A DNA stretch of 64,000 bases from positions 1 to 64,000 of the forward strand of contig CAWDHW010000023.1 in NCBI GenBank assembly GCA_963802205.1. The letters run 5' to 3'. Within the stretch, counting starts at the first letter, position 1; each line of letters starts with the position of its first letter. This document shows positions 54,161-63,630 of the stretch, piece by piece. The notes under the pieces are model-generated. The model was not told where the DNA came from. It worked only from the letters and a program-made list of their open reading frames with translations, and searched no databases. The position numbers were made by a program, and so were the translations under genes. The DNA is from DYRB01 sp963802205. GTDB taxonomy: Bacteria > Pseudomonadota > Gammaproteobacteria > Chromatiales > Chromatiaceae.

Positions 54161-54562
54161 CTACTTGACGACCTTCAGGCTCGGGCGGACCCGCGGCGGC
54201 GTAGGCGGCTCCGGCTCGGCGTCCGTGACCTCCCCTTCGGCGTCGCCAGCAAGCTCATCTTCAGGAAAGAGCATGCCACGCCCGTTCTCACGGGCATAGA
54301 TACCCAGCACCGCCTGGGGCGGGAACGAGACCTCCGTGGACACGCCGCCGAAGCGGGCGCCGAAGGCAATGCGCTCATTGCCAAGCACCAGGCCATGCAC
54401 CGCAGTGGGACAAATGTTGAGTACGATGCGCCCTTCCTGCACAAAGCCGAGCGGAACCTGGGCCTTGGGATGGTTGGCGTTCACCAGGAGGTGGGGCGTC
54501 ATCCCATTATCGAGGATCCACTCGTAGAGGCCACGGATGAGGTAGGGGCTATTCGGGGTCAT
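54161..54562 (-). CDS. sspB: ClpXP protease specificity-enhancing factor SspB
   Basis: Encodes 133 residues from the ATG at 54562 (MTPNSPYLIRGLYEWILDNGMTPHLLVNA). The ssrA-binding fold is shown by GRIVLNICPTAVHGLVLGNERIAFGARFGGVSTEVSFPPQAVLGIYARENGRGM. The C-terminal tail is acidic then basic and ends RPSLKVVK, the ClpX-binding motif. It tethers ssrA-tagged proteins to ClpXP. It is located directly after sspA, the usual arrangement. Confidence 0.95.
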   Translation of the reverse strand: MTPNSPYLIRGLYEWILDNGMTPHLLVNANHPKAQVPLGFVQEGRIVLNICPTAVHGLVLGNERIAFGARFGGVSTEVSFPPQAVLGIYARENGRGMLFPEDELAGDAEGEVTDAEPEPPTPPRVRPSLKVVK

Positions 54563-54581
54563 GGTCCGCCGCAACTTCCCA

Positions 54582-55188
54582 TCAGCGCAGATCGGCGATC
54601 ATCTCGTGTTCAGCCTCGGTCAGGCTTGCCTTGAACGCCGGCCACTTGAAGATCCGCTTGGTGTAGTCATGGATGTCCTTCGCCTGCGCCGGCAGCTCGA
54701 TCCCGAAGACTGGCAGGCGGTACAGCATGGGTGCGATGCAGCAGTCCACCAGGGACACCTCGTCGCTCATGAAGAAACGCTTTGCGCCAAAAACCGGCGC
54801 CGTCGCAATGAGGCTGTCGCGCAACTCCTTGCGGGCCTGCTCCGCGGTCGCGGCGTCGCCCTTGACGATGCGTCCCCATCAGGCTGAACCAATCGCGCTC
54901 CACGCGATACATGAAGAGTCGCGCATTGGCCCGGGCGACCGGATCCACCGGGAGCAACGGCGGGTGCGGGAAACGTTCGTCGAGATACTCCATGATGATG
55001 CGCGACTCATAGAGCCGTAAATCGCGATCCACCAGGCAGGGCACAGTACCGTAGGGGCTAAACTCCAGGACCTCCTCCGGCAGGTGGTTAGCATCCACAT
55101 CGACGATGTCTACGGCGATGCCCTTTTCGGCCAGAACGATACGCACGCGGTGGCAGTAGGGACAAGAGGGGTCGGAGAATAGGGTCAT
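54582..55188 (-). pseudogene. sspA: Stringent starvation protein A, single frameshift
   Basis: The first frame (from 55188) encodes a glutathione-transferase-like N-terminal domain: MTLFSDPSCPYCHRVRIVLAEKG, EVLEFSPYGTVPCLVDRDLRLYESRIIMEYLDERFPHPPLLPVDP. It is interrupted after WFSLMG near 54884. One base fewer gives RIVKGDAATAEQARKELRDS, which joins the second frame: FFMSDEVSLVDCCIAPMLYRLP and IFKWPAFKASLTEAEHEM, ending at 54582. SspA binds RNA polymerase and acts in starvation and acid resistance. Its companions sspB and petABC are intact, so a base-call error is as likely as real loss. Confidence 0.85.
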
Positions 55189-55484
55189 TGGGAGTCTTCT
55201 GTTGGCGGCCAGGGCCTGTGTTTCCTTGAGTTTTGCGGTGACCTGGCGGGTCCGTGGGGCCCGGCAAGGTTAGTATCCAGTCACTGTCGTGTCACGCCCT
55301 ATTGTGGACATAACCCGGGATGCTTGGCTGGATCGACCGTGGATCGCAACTGCCGGGTCCCGGACACCTGAGGTCCAGCCCATCGAACCCACCCGCACCT
55401 AGGCGGCGGCTGGAATCGGATTGACCCCATTGTGGGCAGCGCGGCGACAGTATACCTGCTCGCCGCGGGATTGGGGTCCAGGTG
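55189..55484. other. Gap between sspA and the pet terminator
   Basis: About 300 bases with no supported coding frame. It should hold the sspA promoter. The only nearby hint is a GGATACTAACC stretch on the minus strand (around 55270-55280), with no convincing -35 partner. Confidence 0.4.
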
Positions 55485-55524
55485 CCCAAAACGCAAGGGG
55501 CCGGGCCCGCGAGGGCCCGGCCCC
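55485..55524 (-). terminator. Terminator of the petABC operon
   Basis: On the minus strand GGGGCCGGGCCC (55524-55513), a four-base loop and GGGCCCGGCCCC (55508-55497) form a 12-bp G/C stem, followed by TTGCGTTTT. It lies 30 bases after the petC stop. Confidence 0.88.
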
Positions 55525-55553
55525 TGTGCGGGCCGGGGGCCAAAGGCCGTCGC

Positions 55554-56282
55554 CTAGTGGACGTCCTTCCAGTACTCCTTCTTCAGCGCATAGGCGACGA
55601 CGAAGAACAACGCCAGGAAGGCCAGCACATACCAGCCCAGGCGCTGGCGCTCCAGCTTCATGGGCTCGCCGACATAGGTCAGGAAGTTGGTCAGATCGCG
55701 CACCAGGCCGTCGTACTGCTCGGCGGAGAGCTTGCCCGGCTGGACCAGCTTAACCCCGGTGACGGCGGGTGGCGCGTCGCCGTGCTTCTCGCCCATGACG
55801 GGCTCCTGTATCCCCTGGAGCCCCTGCAAGACGTGGGGCATGCCCACCGCCGGGAAGACAACATTGTTGACGCCGTAGGGACGGGTCGGATCCACATAGA
55901 AGCCCTTCAGGTACGAATAGAGCCAATCCGGGCTGCGCCAACGGGTGACCAGGGTCAGGTCCGGTACGGCGACGCCGAACCACTTCTCGGCATCCTCCGG
56001 GCGCATGGAGATGGTCATCTGATCGCCCGGCTTGGCATCGCCGAGCATGTAGTCCTTGCGCAGGTCCGCCTCGTTGATCCCCAAATCCTCGGCCATGCGG
56101 TTGTAGCGCATGTACTTGAGCGAGTGACAACCCACGCAGTTATCGATGTACGCCTTGGCGCCGCGCTGGAGCGATGCCTGGTCCCGCAAGTCGATGTTGG
56201 CGCTCTCCAGATGGGCCCCGCCGCTGGCCAGACCCAAGGCAGGGAGCAGACCCAGGATGCCTGCGATGATCAGCTTTTTCAT
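55554..56282 (-). CDS. petC: Cytochrome c1 of the cytochrome bc1 complex
   Basis: Encodes 242 residues from the ATG at 56282, which overlaps the petB stop. A signal peptide (KKLIIAGILGLLPALGLA) is followed by the haem site CVGCHSLKYMRYNR with Cys49, Cys52 and His53. Later come DLTLVTRWRSPDWLYSYLKGFY and VVFPAVGMPHVL, where the methionine is the likely second haem ligand. The C-terminal helix LGWYVLAFLALFFVVAYALKKEYW anchors it in the membrane. It passes electrons from the Rieske protein to soluble cytochrome c. Confidence 0.97.
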   Translation of the reverse strand: MKKLIIAGILGLLPALGLASGGAHLESANIDLRDQASLQRGAKAYIDNCVGCHSLKYMRYNRMAEDLGINEADLRKDYMLGDAKPGDQMTISMRPEDAEKWFGVAVPDLTLVTRWRSPDWLYSYLKGFYVDPTRPYGVNNVVFPAVGMPHVLQGLQGIQEPVMGEKHGDAPPAVTGVKLVQPGKLSAEQYDGLVRDLTNFLTYVGEPMKLERQRLGWYVLAFLALFFVVAYALKKEYWKDVH

Positions 56283-57532
56283 TGGGTCACCCTCTCCGGA
56301 ACCGGCTTGGTCTTTTCCATCTTCGTGTAGATCGGCATCAGCAGGAAGAACGCGAAGTACAGCCCAGTAAAGATCTGCGCCAGCAGCGTCGCGGTCGGCG
56401 TTGCCGGCTGGAGCCCCAGGTAGGCCAACACGATGAAGGTGATCGCGAAGGCCCACAGGGCGATCTTGGACGGCATGCCCTTGTAGCGCACCGACTTGAC
56501 CGGGGAACGGTCGAGCCAGGGCAGGAAGAACATGATCAGGATGGCCGCAAACATCACCACCACACCGGGGAACTGGGAGCCGAACATGGGGGGTACGGCA
56601 CGCAACATGGCGTAGAAGGGGGTGAAATACCACACTGGTGCAATGTGCGCAGGCGTCTGCAACGGGTTGGCCGGCTGGAAGTTTGGCGGCTCCAGGAAGA
56701 GCCCGAAGAGGTCCGGGGCGAAGAAGACGATGGCCGAGAAGATCGCCAGGAAGACCGCGATGCCGGCGATGTCCTTGACGGTGTAGTAGGGGTGGAACGG
56801 AATCCCGTCCGCAGGGGCGTTGGCGTCCCAGCGGTTACCCTTGGGACCATACTTGATCTCGACCCCGTCCGGGTTGTTGGACCCGACCCTGTGCAGGGCG
56901 ACGATGTGGATGAACACCAGCGCCGCCAGCAGGAAGGGCACCAGGAAGTGGAAGGCGAAGAAGCGGTTGAGGGTCACATCCGAAATGACGTAATCGCCGC
57001 GCACCCAGACCGACAGGTCCTCACCGATCCCCGGCACCGCCGCGAACAGGTTGACGATGACCTGGGCGCCCCAGTAGGACATCTGACCCCAGGGGAGCAG
57101 ATAACCAAAGAAGGCGGTGGCCATCATGGCGAGATAGACGATGACGCCGATGATCCACAACAGCTCCCGCGGCTTGCGGTAGGAGCCGTACATCAGGCCA
57201 CGGAACATGTGCAGATAGACGAGGATGAAGAAGGCCGAGGACCCGGTGGAATGCATGTACCGGATCAGCCAGCCCCAGTTCACGTCGCGCATGATGTACT
57301 CGACGGAGGCGAAGGCGTCCGCCGCGGAGGGCTTGTAGCTCATGGCCAGCCAGAGCCCGGTGAAGATCTGCATCACCAGGACCAACATGGCCAGGGAGCC
57401 CATGTAGTACCAGAAGTTGAAGTTCTTCGGGGCGTAGTACTCGGCCAGATGCTCCTTCCACACCTTGGTCAGGGGGAAGCGCTTGTCGATCCAGCCGAGG
57501 GCTCCCGTGGTGTCTGTGGTCTCTGCGCTCAT
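56279..57532 (-). CDS. petB: Cytochrome b of the cytochrome bc1 complex
   Basis: Encodes 417 residues, longer than b6-type proteins, because it has the full eight-helix mitochondrial/bacterial form. NFWYYMGSLAMLVLVMQIFTGLWLAMSYKPS, HSTGSSAFFILVYLHMFRGLMYGSYRKPRELLW, GYLLPWGQMSYWGAQVI and HFLVPFLLAALVFIHIVALH contain the four haem-ligand histidines, and PEW-type sequence appears as APVWYFTPFYAMLRAVP. It oxidises quinol and recycles electrons in the Q-cycle. It lies between petA and petC with overlapping ends. Confidence 0.97.
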   Translation of the reverse strand: MSAETTDTTGALGWIDKRFPLTKVWKEHLAEYYAPKNFNFWYYMGSLAMLVLVMQIFTGLWLAMSYKPSAADAFASVEYIMRDVNWGWLIRYMHSTGSSAFFILVYLHMFRGLMYGSYRKPRELLWIIGVIVYLAMMATAFFGYLLPWGQMSYWGAQVIVNLFAAVPGIGEDLSVWVRGDYVISDVTLNRFFAFHFLVPFLLAALVFIHIVALHRVGSNNPDGVEIKYGPKGNRWDANAPADGIPFHPYYTVKDIAGIAVFLAIFSAIVFFAPDLFGLFLEPPNFQPANPLQTPAHIAPVWYFTPFYAMLRAVPPMFGSQFPGVVVMFAAILIMFFLPWLDRSPVKSVRYKGMPSKIALWAFAITFIVLAYLGLQPATPTATLLAQIFTGLYFAFFLLMPIYTKMEKTKPVPERVTQ

Positions 57533-58125
57533 CAGGCGGCTCCTTTATCTGCACCGATCAGGATGGTGGTATCTGTGAGGTAGGTGTGCTGCGGGATCAC
57601 CAGATTGGTCGGTGCAGGGACGCTCTTGTAGACCCGACCGGCCAGGTCGAAGCGCGATCCATGACAGGGGCAGAAGAAACCACCCTTCCACTCCGGCCCC
57701 AAGTCCTCCGGTGCCACCTCCGGACGGTACATCGGCGCGCACCCGAGATGGGTGCAGATGCCGACGCCGACCCAGAACTGCGGCTTGATGGCGCGCGTCG
57801 GATTCTTGGCATACTCGGGCTGCTGGGGGACGTCGGAGTTGGGGTCCGCCAGCGTGCCATCCAGGGTCGGCAGGGCCGCGAGCATCTCCGGGGTACGGCT
57901 GACCACCCACACCGGCTTGCCGCGCCACTTGACGACTAGCATGGCGCCAGGCTCCAGCTTGCTGATGTCCGCCTCCACCGGGGCCCCGGCCGCACGGGCC
58001 TTGGCACTGGGGTTCATGGAGGCGACGAACGGGACTAGCGCGAAACCGACGCCGACGGCGCCGACGACGCTCGTCGCGGCGATCAGCACCCGCCGCCTGC
58101 TTGTATCTACACCTTGTGCGCTCAT
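57532..58125 (-). CDS. petA: Ubiquinol-cytochrome c reductase iron-sulfur (Rieske) subunit
   Basis: Encodes 197 residues from the ATG at 58125. A twin-arginine-like start (SRRRVLIAATSVVGAVGVGFALVPF) doubles as the membrane anchor. The Rieske cluster ligands are in CTHLGCAPMY and CPCHGSRFDLAGR. VVKWRGKPVWVVSRTPEML and LVIPQHTYLTDTTILIG are normal for the family. No purine-rich ribosome-binding site precedes the start; the strand there reads TCCTCC instead, which is odd for the first gene of an essential operon. Confidence 0.97.
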   Translation of the reverse strand: MSAQGVDTSRRRVLIAATSVVGAVGVGFALVPFVASMNPSAKARAAGAPVEADISKLEPGAMLVVKWRGKPVWVVSRTPEMLAALPTLDGTLADPNSDVPQQPEYAKNPTRAIKPQFWVGVGICTHLGCAPMYRPEVAPEDLGPEWKGGFFCPCHGSRFDLAGRVYKSVPAPTNLVIPQHTYLTDTTILIGADKGAA

Positions 58126-58312
58126 ATGGTAGGAGGACCCCCGCTTGCGATGGCCATGGTCCCGGCAAGAGCCCACAGCGTTGTCAGGTTGGCGAATCAG
58201 AATATGCCGATGCACTACGAAGCCGGTTCGCGATTCTCCCCGATACCCCCATAAAAGGTCAAGGTGTGTGGGGATATTGGTCCGTGGGACAGGTCACGCA
58301 CCCGGGAGCCGA

Positions 58313-59065
58313 TCAGGCTGGGTTGGGCAGGTCGAAGAAGCGGTGCTCCAGGTCGAAGCGGGCGGCCAGATGGTCGCCCAGGGCACGCACCCCGTAGCGT
58401 TCGCTGGCGTGGTGGCCGAGGGCGAAGTAATCGATCCCAAGCTCGCGTGCCTGGTGGGTAGTCTGTTCGGAGATCTCGCCGCTCAGGTAGGCGTCCACCC
58501 CCAGGGTTGCCGCCTGCTCGATGTATCCCTGGGCACCGCCGCTGCACCAGGCGATCCGTTCCAGCGGGCCTGTCCGCCCGGCCACATGGGTCGGGGCCCG
58601 ACCCAGTGCGGCAGCGATCTGCACCACCAGGTCCGCTCCGGGTGTAGGGCACGCCAGGCGCCCGCGCCACAGGATACCGTCGCACAGGGGGGTCGCTGCG
58701 GCCTCGCGAAACCCCAGGACATCCGCGAGTGTGCGGTTGTTACCCAACTCCGGGTGGGCGTCCAGTGGCAGGTGATAGACCAGGAGCCCCACGCCGGCGC
58801 GGACCAGGGCCCGCACGCGACGGCCCTTCATGCCGGTCAGGCGGGGATCTTCTCCACGCCAGAACCAGCCGTGGTGAACCAGAATGGCGTCCGCCTCCCA
58901 GGCAATGGCCTCGTCGAGCAGGGCGGCACTGGCAGTGACCCCTGTGGCCAGACGCCGCACCGGCCGTTCCCCCTCGACCTGGATGCCGTTGGGGCAATAG
59001 TCCTGAAAGGCGGCGGCCCCGAGCAGGTCGTCGCAGTAAGCGGCCATCGCATGTAAATCGGTCAT
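58313..59065 (-). CDS. Nif3-like dinuclear metal center protein
   Basis: Encodes 250 residues from the ATG at 59065 (MTDLHAMAAYCDDLLGA). The family pattern is present: DYCPNGIQVEGERPVRRLATGVTASAALLDEAIAWEADAILVHHGWFW with the metal-binding His-His, LVYHLPLDAHPELGNN, and AYLSGEISEQTTHQARELGIDYFALGHHASERYGVRALGDHL near the C-terminus. These proteins form toroidal hexamers with two metals per subunit; a GTP cyclohydrolase-type activity has been proposed for some, but the role is not settled. Its place next to petABC and the DegS-like gene is common in gammaproteobacteria. Confidence 0.93.
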   Translation of the reverse strand: MTDLHAMAAYCDDLLGAAAFQDYCPNGIQVEGERPVRRLATGVTASAALLDEAIAWEADAILVHHGWFWRGEDPRLTGMKGRRVRALVRAGVGLLVYHLPLDAHPELGNNRTLADVLGFREAAATPLCDGILWRGRLACPTPGADLVVQIAAALGRAPTHVAGRTGPLERIAWCSGGAQGYIEQAATLGVDAYLSGEISEQTTHQARELGIDYFALGHHASERYGVRALGDHLAARFDLEHRFFDLPNPA

Positions 59066-59148
59066 AAGGTTAAAGCCCCAACCCCCGGTCACCTGGCCTC
59101 GGCCCGCGAGCGCTCAACAGGACCGGCAGGCATGATAACTTAGCCGCC

Positions 59149-60294
<1,146 letters not shown>

Positions 60295-60400
60295 CGTAGC
60301 GAGGACCGTGGCGGACTGCCTTCAGTACCAGATGAAGGGAGAGCTGACCGGTTAGCGGCGGCGTCTCAGATGGAGGGCGCAGTACCCCGGCCGCACAGGA

Positions 60401-60763
60401 CTACGGTTTGGGGAGTTGCTGGAAGATACACTCCACCGCCCGGGAACTTTCTCCCACAGGGTAAAAGGAGTTGATGTCCTCCTTATACTTGGCCCTGGTC
60501 ATATCCCCGAGGAAGAGCTTGGTGGTCAGGTCGACGAAGTAGATATCGTCCTGGCTCTGCAACAACCAGGCGATATCGGCGGTGCCCACGTTGAGGCTCC
60601 CGCACTGCTTGCCGACCTGGGTAAGGAAGGCGTTGGCCGCCGGGTCCTCCACCACGGAGTCGCGCACAAAGCCCTCCTTGCCGCAACCCGCGAGGGCGAC
60701 GACCAACCCGGCCAGGATCAGGCCGCGACGGGCGGGGGTCCAACGATGCGGCGCATTGACCAT
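60401..60763 (-). CDS. Small lipoprotein, function unknown
   Basis: Encodes 120 residues, with GAGGAG before the ATG. The lipoprotein signal is LILAGLVVALAGC. The mature part (GKEGFVRDSVVEDPAANAFLTQVGKQCGSLNVGTADIAWLLQSQDDIYFVDLTTKLFLGDMTRAKYKEDINSFYP, ending CIFQQLPKP) has two cysteines that could pair. No family is recognised. It is upstream-oriented like its neighbours at 60824 and 61850. Confidence 0.68.
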   Translation of the reverse strand: MVNAPHRWTPARRGLILAGLVVALAGCGKEGFVRDSVVEDPAANAFLTQVGKQCGSLNVGTADIAWLLQSQDDIYFVDLTTKLFLGDMTRAKYKEDINSFYPVGESSRAVECIFQQLPKP

Positions 60764-60823
60764 GGGGCAATCTCCTCGATGGTGGGACGGACGGACGGCC
60801 TTTGCCGATGGGTCGCCGGCATC

Positions 60824-61177
60824 CTAGCGCGTGCTCGGGATATAGGCATAGGCCTTGGGGACATTGGCCCCCTTGATCTCGAACGCCTGGCTCTGCCAGA
60901 AGCTGCCCAGGCTCGCCACCTGACCCGCGGGATAGGTCCCGACCTTGACCTCATTGCCGGTGACCTCGAAGGTGCCGGATCCCGGGGGCATCTTCAGCAG
61001 GACCTGGCAGGGGGTGGAAATGCAGTTTCCGGTGTCCCCCGGGGCCAGGGTGACCTGGTCAAAGCCCTGCACCGAGGTGCCGGGAGCGGCGCAGGCGGCG
61101 AGCAGGGACGCAGCCCCGGCGCAGAGCCCGAGGGTGGCGAGGGTCGAGCGGGAGCGGATCGATGTGGAGAAGGTCAT
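60824..61177 (-). CDS. Small lipoprotein, function unknown
   Basis: Encodes 117 residues from the ATG at 61177, with AGGAG seven bases upstream; TTG 61183 is possible. The signal ends in ASLLAAC. The mature part contains TLAPGDTGNCISTPCQVLLKMPPGSGTFEVTGNEVKVG with one CxxxxC pair, and a beta-rich sequence. I do not recognise a family. Codon use matches the core genome. Confidence 0.65.
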   Translation of the reverse strand: MTFSTSIRSRSTLATLGLCAGAASLLAACAAPGTSVQGFDQVTLAPGDTGNCISTPCQVLLKMPPGSGTFEVTGNEVKVGTYPAGQVASLGSFWQSQAFEIKGANVPKAYAYIPSTR

Positions 61178-61302
61178 GGTCAAGCTCCTACCTTTGGGTT
61201 GGTTTTAGGAGTATCTCGTTTCGGTCAGGCGAACGCGGCCTGCCGGACCCGTTGAAAAGCGAGGTTGGCCGCGCGCTTGCTCGGTGCCGGTTACCCGACC
61301 TC

Positions 61303-61845
61303 CTATGGCACCGGCACGACCTGATAGTAGACGCCGGAATCGCCGAACCCCGGCTTGTACCAGGTCGAGCCGCATTGATAGTACAGGGTACTGTTGACCT
61401 TCATCTTCTTGCAGCCGCCGGGAAGGGACGACAGATGGGTCCCTAGCGGCACCGTCGAACCCTGGTTGACCACCACGGTGGTGGCCGGTTGGGAGGCATC
61501 GGCGATCGCCGCACCCGCCATGGCACCCACCGCCAGGCCACCCACCGCCGCCGCCGCGGCGCCGCAGTTATAGCAGCCGCCCGGGTGATAGCCCCCAACG
61601 TAGGTGTTGTGGACCCCGACGAAGTCGGTGTGGGTGACACCCCCGTAATAGCCGCGGTGCGCCCAGCCGTCACCACGCGGCCCGCGCTCACCCCGTCCGG
61701 ACCGGCGTGCGCCCAGCCCTCGCCCACCCGGCCGGCGCTGACACCGCCCCAGCCACGGTGGACCCAGGCGCTCGCCTCCTGTATCGGCAGCACGGCCAAC
61801 GACGCCAATGCGGCCCCAAAGATCCAGCCTCTGCGTCATGTTCAT
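61303..61845 (-). pseudogene. Exported Gly/Cys-rich protein, two apparent frameshifts
   Basis: ATG 61845 has GGAAGGAG upstream. A signal-like stretch (FGAALASLAVLPIQEASAWVHRGWGG) needs a shift near 61815, and the rest (GDGWAHRGYYGGVTHTDFVGV, YVGGYHPGGCYNCGAAAAAVGGLAVGAMAGAAIA, then PGGCKKMKVNSTLYYQCGSTWYKPGFGDSGVYYQVV) needs a second near 61672. The last block resembles small exported proteins with a GC-x-YYQC-G-x-WY pattern that are widespread but unassigned. Frame changes between good segments point to error or recent loss. Confidence 0.6.
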
Positions 61846-61849
61846 CGCA

Positions 61850-62704
61850 TCACTCCTTCCCGGCCGACTTGTTGTGCTTCGCGCCCGCTGCACCCTGCCC
61901 GGCCCCGGGGCCCTGAGCGCGACTGTGCTCGATGCGCTGGGCATCGCCCGCCCCCGCGAAGGTGAAGCGTGCCTCGGGGATGGTCGGGTTCAGTTTCCAG
62001 TCGAAGAACCGGGTGGTGACCGTCGGCACCTTCTCGATATCGACGTGCTTGACCTGCACCAGCCGCGGCAGCTTGTCCTCGGCGCCGATCCAGATCTCCC
62101 AGTCCACGCCGTGGCTGGTCAGGGCGAGATGCTCTGTCTTGACCCCGTCGATGGTCGATTCGCCCACGAAGAGCGCCCCCTTGAGGTCCGCCGACATCGC
62201 CGCGAAGGGGTCGGCGAGCAGCACCTCGACATAGGGGAAGCTGTGCTCGGCGACGTCGAAGGCCTCACGCAGCGTGGCATCGATGGTGGCCGGGGCCGCA
62301 ATCTCCGCGTAGAGCTTCTCCGCCGGCGCATACAGGGTGACGGTACGGCCGTTGTAGTAGACCTCCATGGGGACCTGATCCCCGCCGCGCTCGACGAACA
62401 ACTTGTCCGGGCGTTGCAGCGCCACGCTGGAGCTGCCGATCAGGCTCACCCACTGACCGTTGGGCGCGACCATGGGCACGCTGTTCTCCGTGCGCACGGT
62501 GAACGCCGTCGCCGCGGCGAGCCGGTCGCTCATCGCCTTGAGCGCGGCCAGGGCGCGAGGGTCCTTGACGGCATGCAGGGCGGAGGCCCCGGCGGCGGCC
62601 GGGTGTGCGCCCGGCGCCTGCTCTGCCGCCAGGGCCCCGCCGGCCAGGGCGCACGCCAGCCCGGCGGCCAGGGCACTGCGGATCAACAGGTTCTTTCTCG
62701 GCAT
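61850..62704 (-). CDS. DUF2092 domain periplasmic protein
   Basis: Encodes 284 residues from the ATG at 62704, with AGAGGAA upstream. A signal peptide (NLLIRSALAAGLACALAGGALA) precedes the DUF2092 sequence: RALAALKAMSDRLAAATAFTVRTENS, LQRPDKLFVERGGDQVPMEVYYNGRTVTLYAPAEKLYAEIAAP, ALFVGESTIDGVKTEHLALTSHGVDWEIWIG and PRLVQVKHV. The fold resembles the LolA/LolB lipoprotein carriers. The C-terminal tail is low complexity. It forms an apparent transcript with the gene at 61303. Confidence 0.88.
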   Translation of the reverse strand: MPRKNLLIRSALAAGLACALAGGALAAEQAPGAHPAAAGASALHAVKDPRALAALKAMSDRLAAATAFTVRTENSVPMVAPNGQWVSLIGSSSVALQRPDKLFVERGGDQVPMEVYYNGRTVTLYAPAEKLYAEIAAPATIDATLREAFDVAEHSFPYVEVLLADPFAAMSADLKGALFVGESTIDGVKTEHLALTSHGVDWEIWIGAEDKLPRLVQVKHVDIEKVPTVTTRFFDWKLNPTIPEARFTFAGAGDAQRIEHSRAQGPGAGQGAAGAKHNKSAGKE

Positions 62705-62837
62705 GGGCGAATTCCTCTTTGGACTGGGGTTGGTGACTGGTACCCGGCGAGCGGGGGCAAGGACCCGGCGCCGACCTATTTCGGGAACATCAGTTTGAGA
62801 GAACGTAGATACGCCGCTGTTTGCCCACTCCGGGAAA

Positions 62838-62874
62838 TCGTAGGGCGGATGCCCGTCAGGGCGAACCGCCCTTA
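62838..62874. repeat. REP-like palindrome at the end of the HdeD gene
   Basis: On the minus strand TAAGGGCGGTTCGCCCTGAC followed by GGGCATCCGCCCTAC pairs GGGCGG with CCGCCC. Its first three bases are the stop codon of the HdeD-like gene. Confidence 0.6.
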
Positions 62875-63474
62875 GCCGGCGCCGACTGCCCCTTGCTGAG
62901 CCGCCTTGCGTGCCGCCAGGGCAACGAAGATATAAGACCAACCATTGAAGACCAGTTCGATGGCCACGAACAGGCCGATCACCCATAGGCCGGACTCCGG
63001 CCATTGAGCGATGATCATGCCACCCAGCACAATGGAAACGACGCCTGAGAACAACGACCAGTACCACCCATCCACCGCCGCCCGGATCTGAAGGGCCATG
63101 ATGATGCGAGACACGCCGACAGCGATCAGGATGCCGGCCAGCACCAGGGTCAGCACAGCGGAGGCGCGCACCGGGTCGGCGATGATGTCAATACCGGCGG
63201 CAATGTACAGCAGTGCGATCAGCGCATGCCACAAAACGCCCTTCCAGCCCTTGCAGGTGAAGGCATGGGCAAGCTGGAACGTGCCTCCCACGAGGAGCAG
63301 GATTCCAAAGAACAGAACGCTGGTCAGGGTAAACGCAAACGTCATATAGAACCCGAGCGTGCCTAGGACGATGGAGGCAATGCCCAAGGCCAGCAGCCAA
63401 CCCCAATTCTTCTTCAATTCGCCGAAAATGGCGCCCTGGATAGCGGTCAGGGCGGCCTGGTTGGTTGCGGACAT
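62872..63474 (-). CDS. hdeD: HdeD family acid-resistance membrane protein
   Basis: Encodes 200 residues with six transmembrane helices. WGWLLALGIASIVLGTLGFYMTFAFTLTSVLFFGILLLVGGTFQLAHAF, LLYIAAGIDIIADPVRASAVLTLVLAGILIAVGVSRIIMALQIR and GVVSIVLGGMIIAQWPESGLWVIGLFVAIELVFNGWSYIFVALAARK are the DUF308/HdeD pattern. In E. coli HdeD supports acid resistance at high cell density; the mechanism is unknown. Confidence 0.93.
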   Translation of the reverse strand: MSATNQAALTAIQGAIFGELKKNWGWLLALGIASIVLGTLGFYMTFAFTLTSVLFFGILLLVGGTFQLAHAFTCKGWKGVLWHALIALLYIAAGIDIIADPVRASAVLTLVLAGILIAVGVSRIIMALQIRAAVDGWYWSLFSGVVSIVLGGMIIAQWPESGLWVIGLFVAIELVFNGWSYIFVALAARKAAQQGAVGAG

Positions 63475-63630
63475 GACGGGTTTCTCTGTTTGTCGATGGT
63501 TTGTGATCGGTTATTGGCACCGAGACGGCGGCTTACTGCGCGCGATGAGTCTGCGGGACAATCCGGCAAATTGCCAGCCGCGCCTTTCAAGGCAATAGCG
63601 CGTTGCGCCGCTCGTCGAGTTGGCTGCGGC

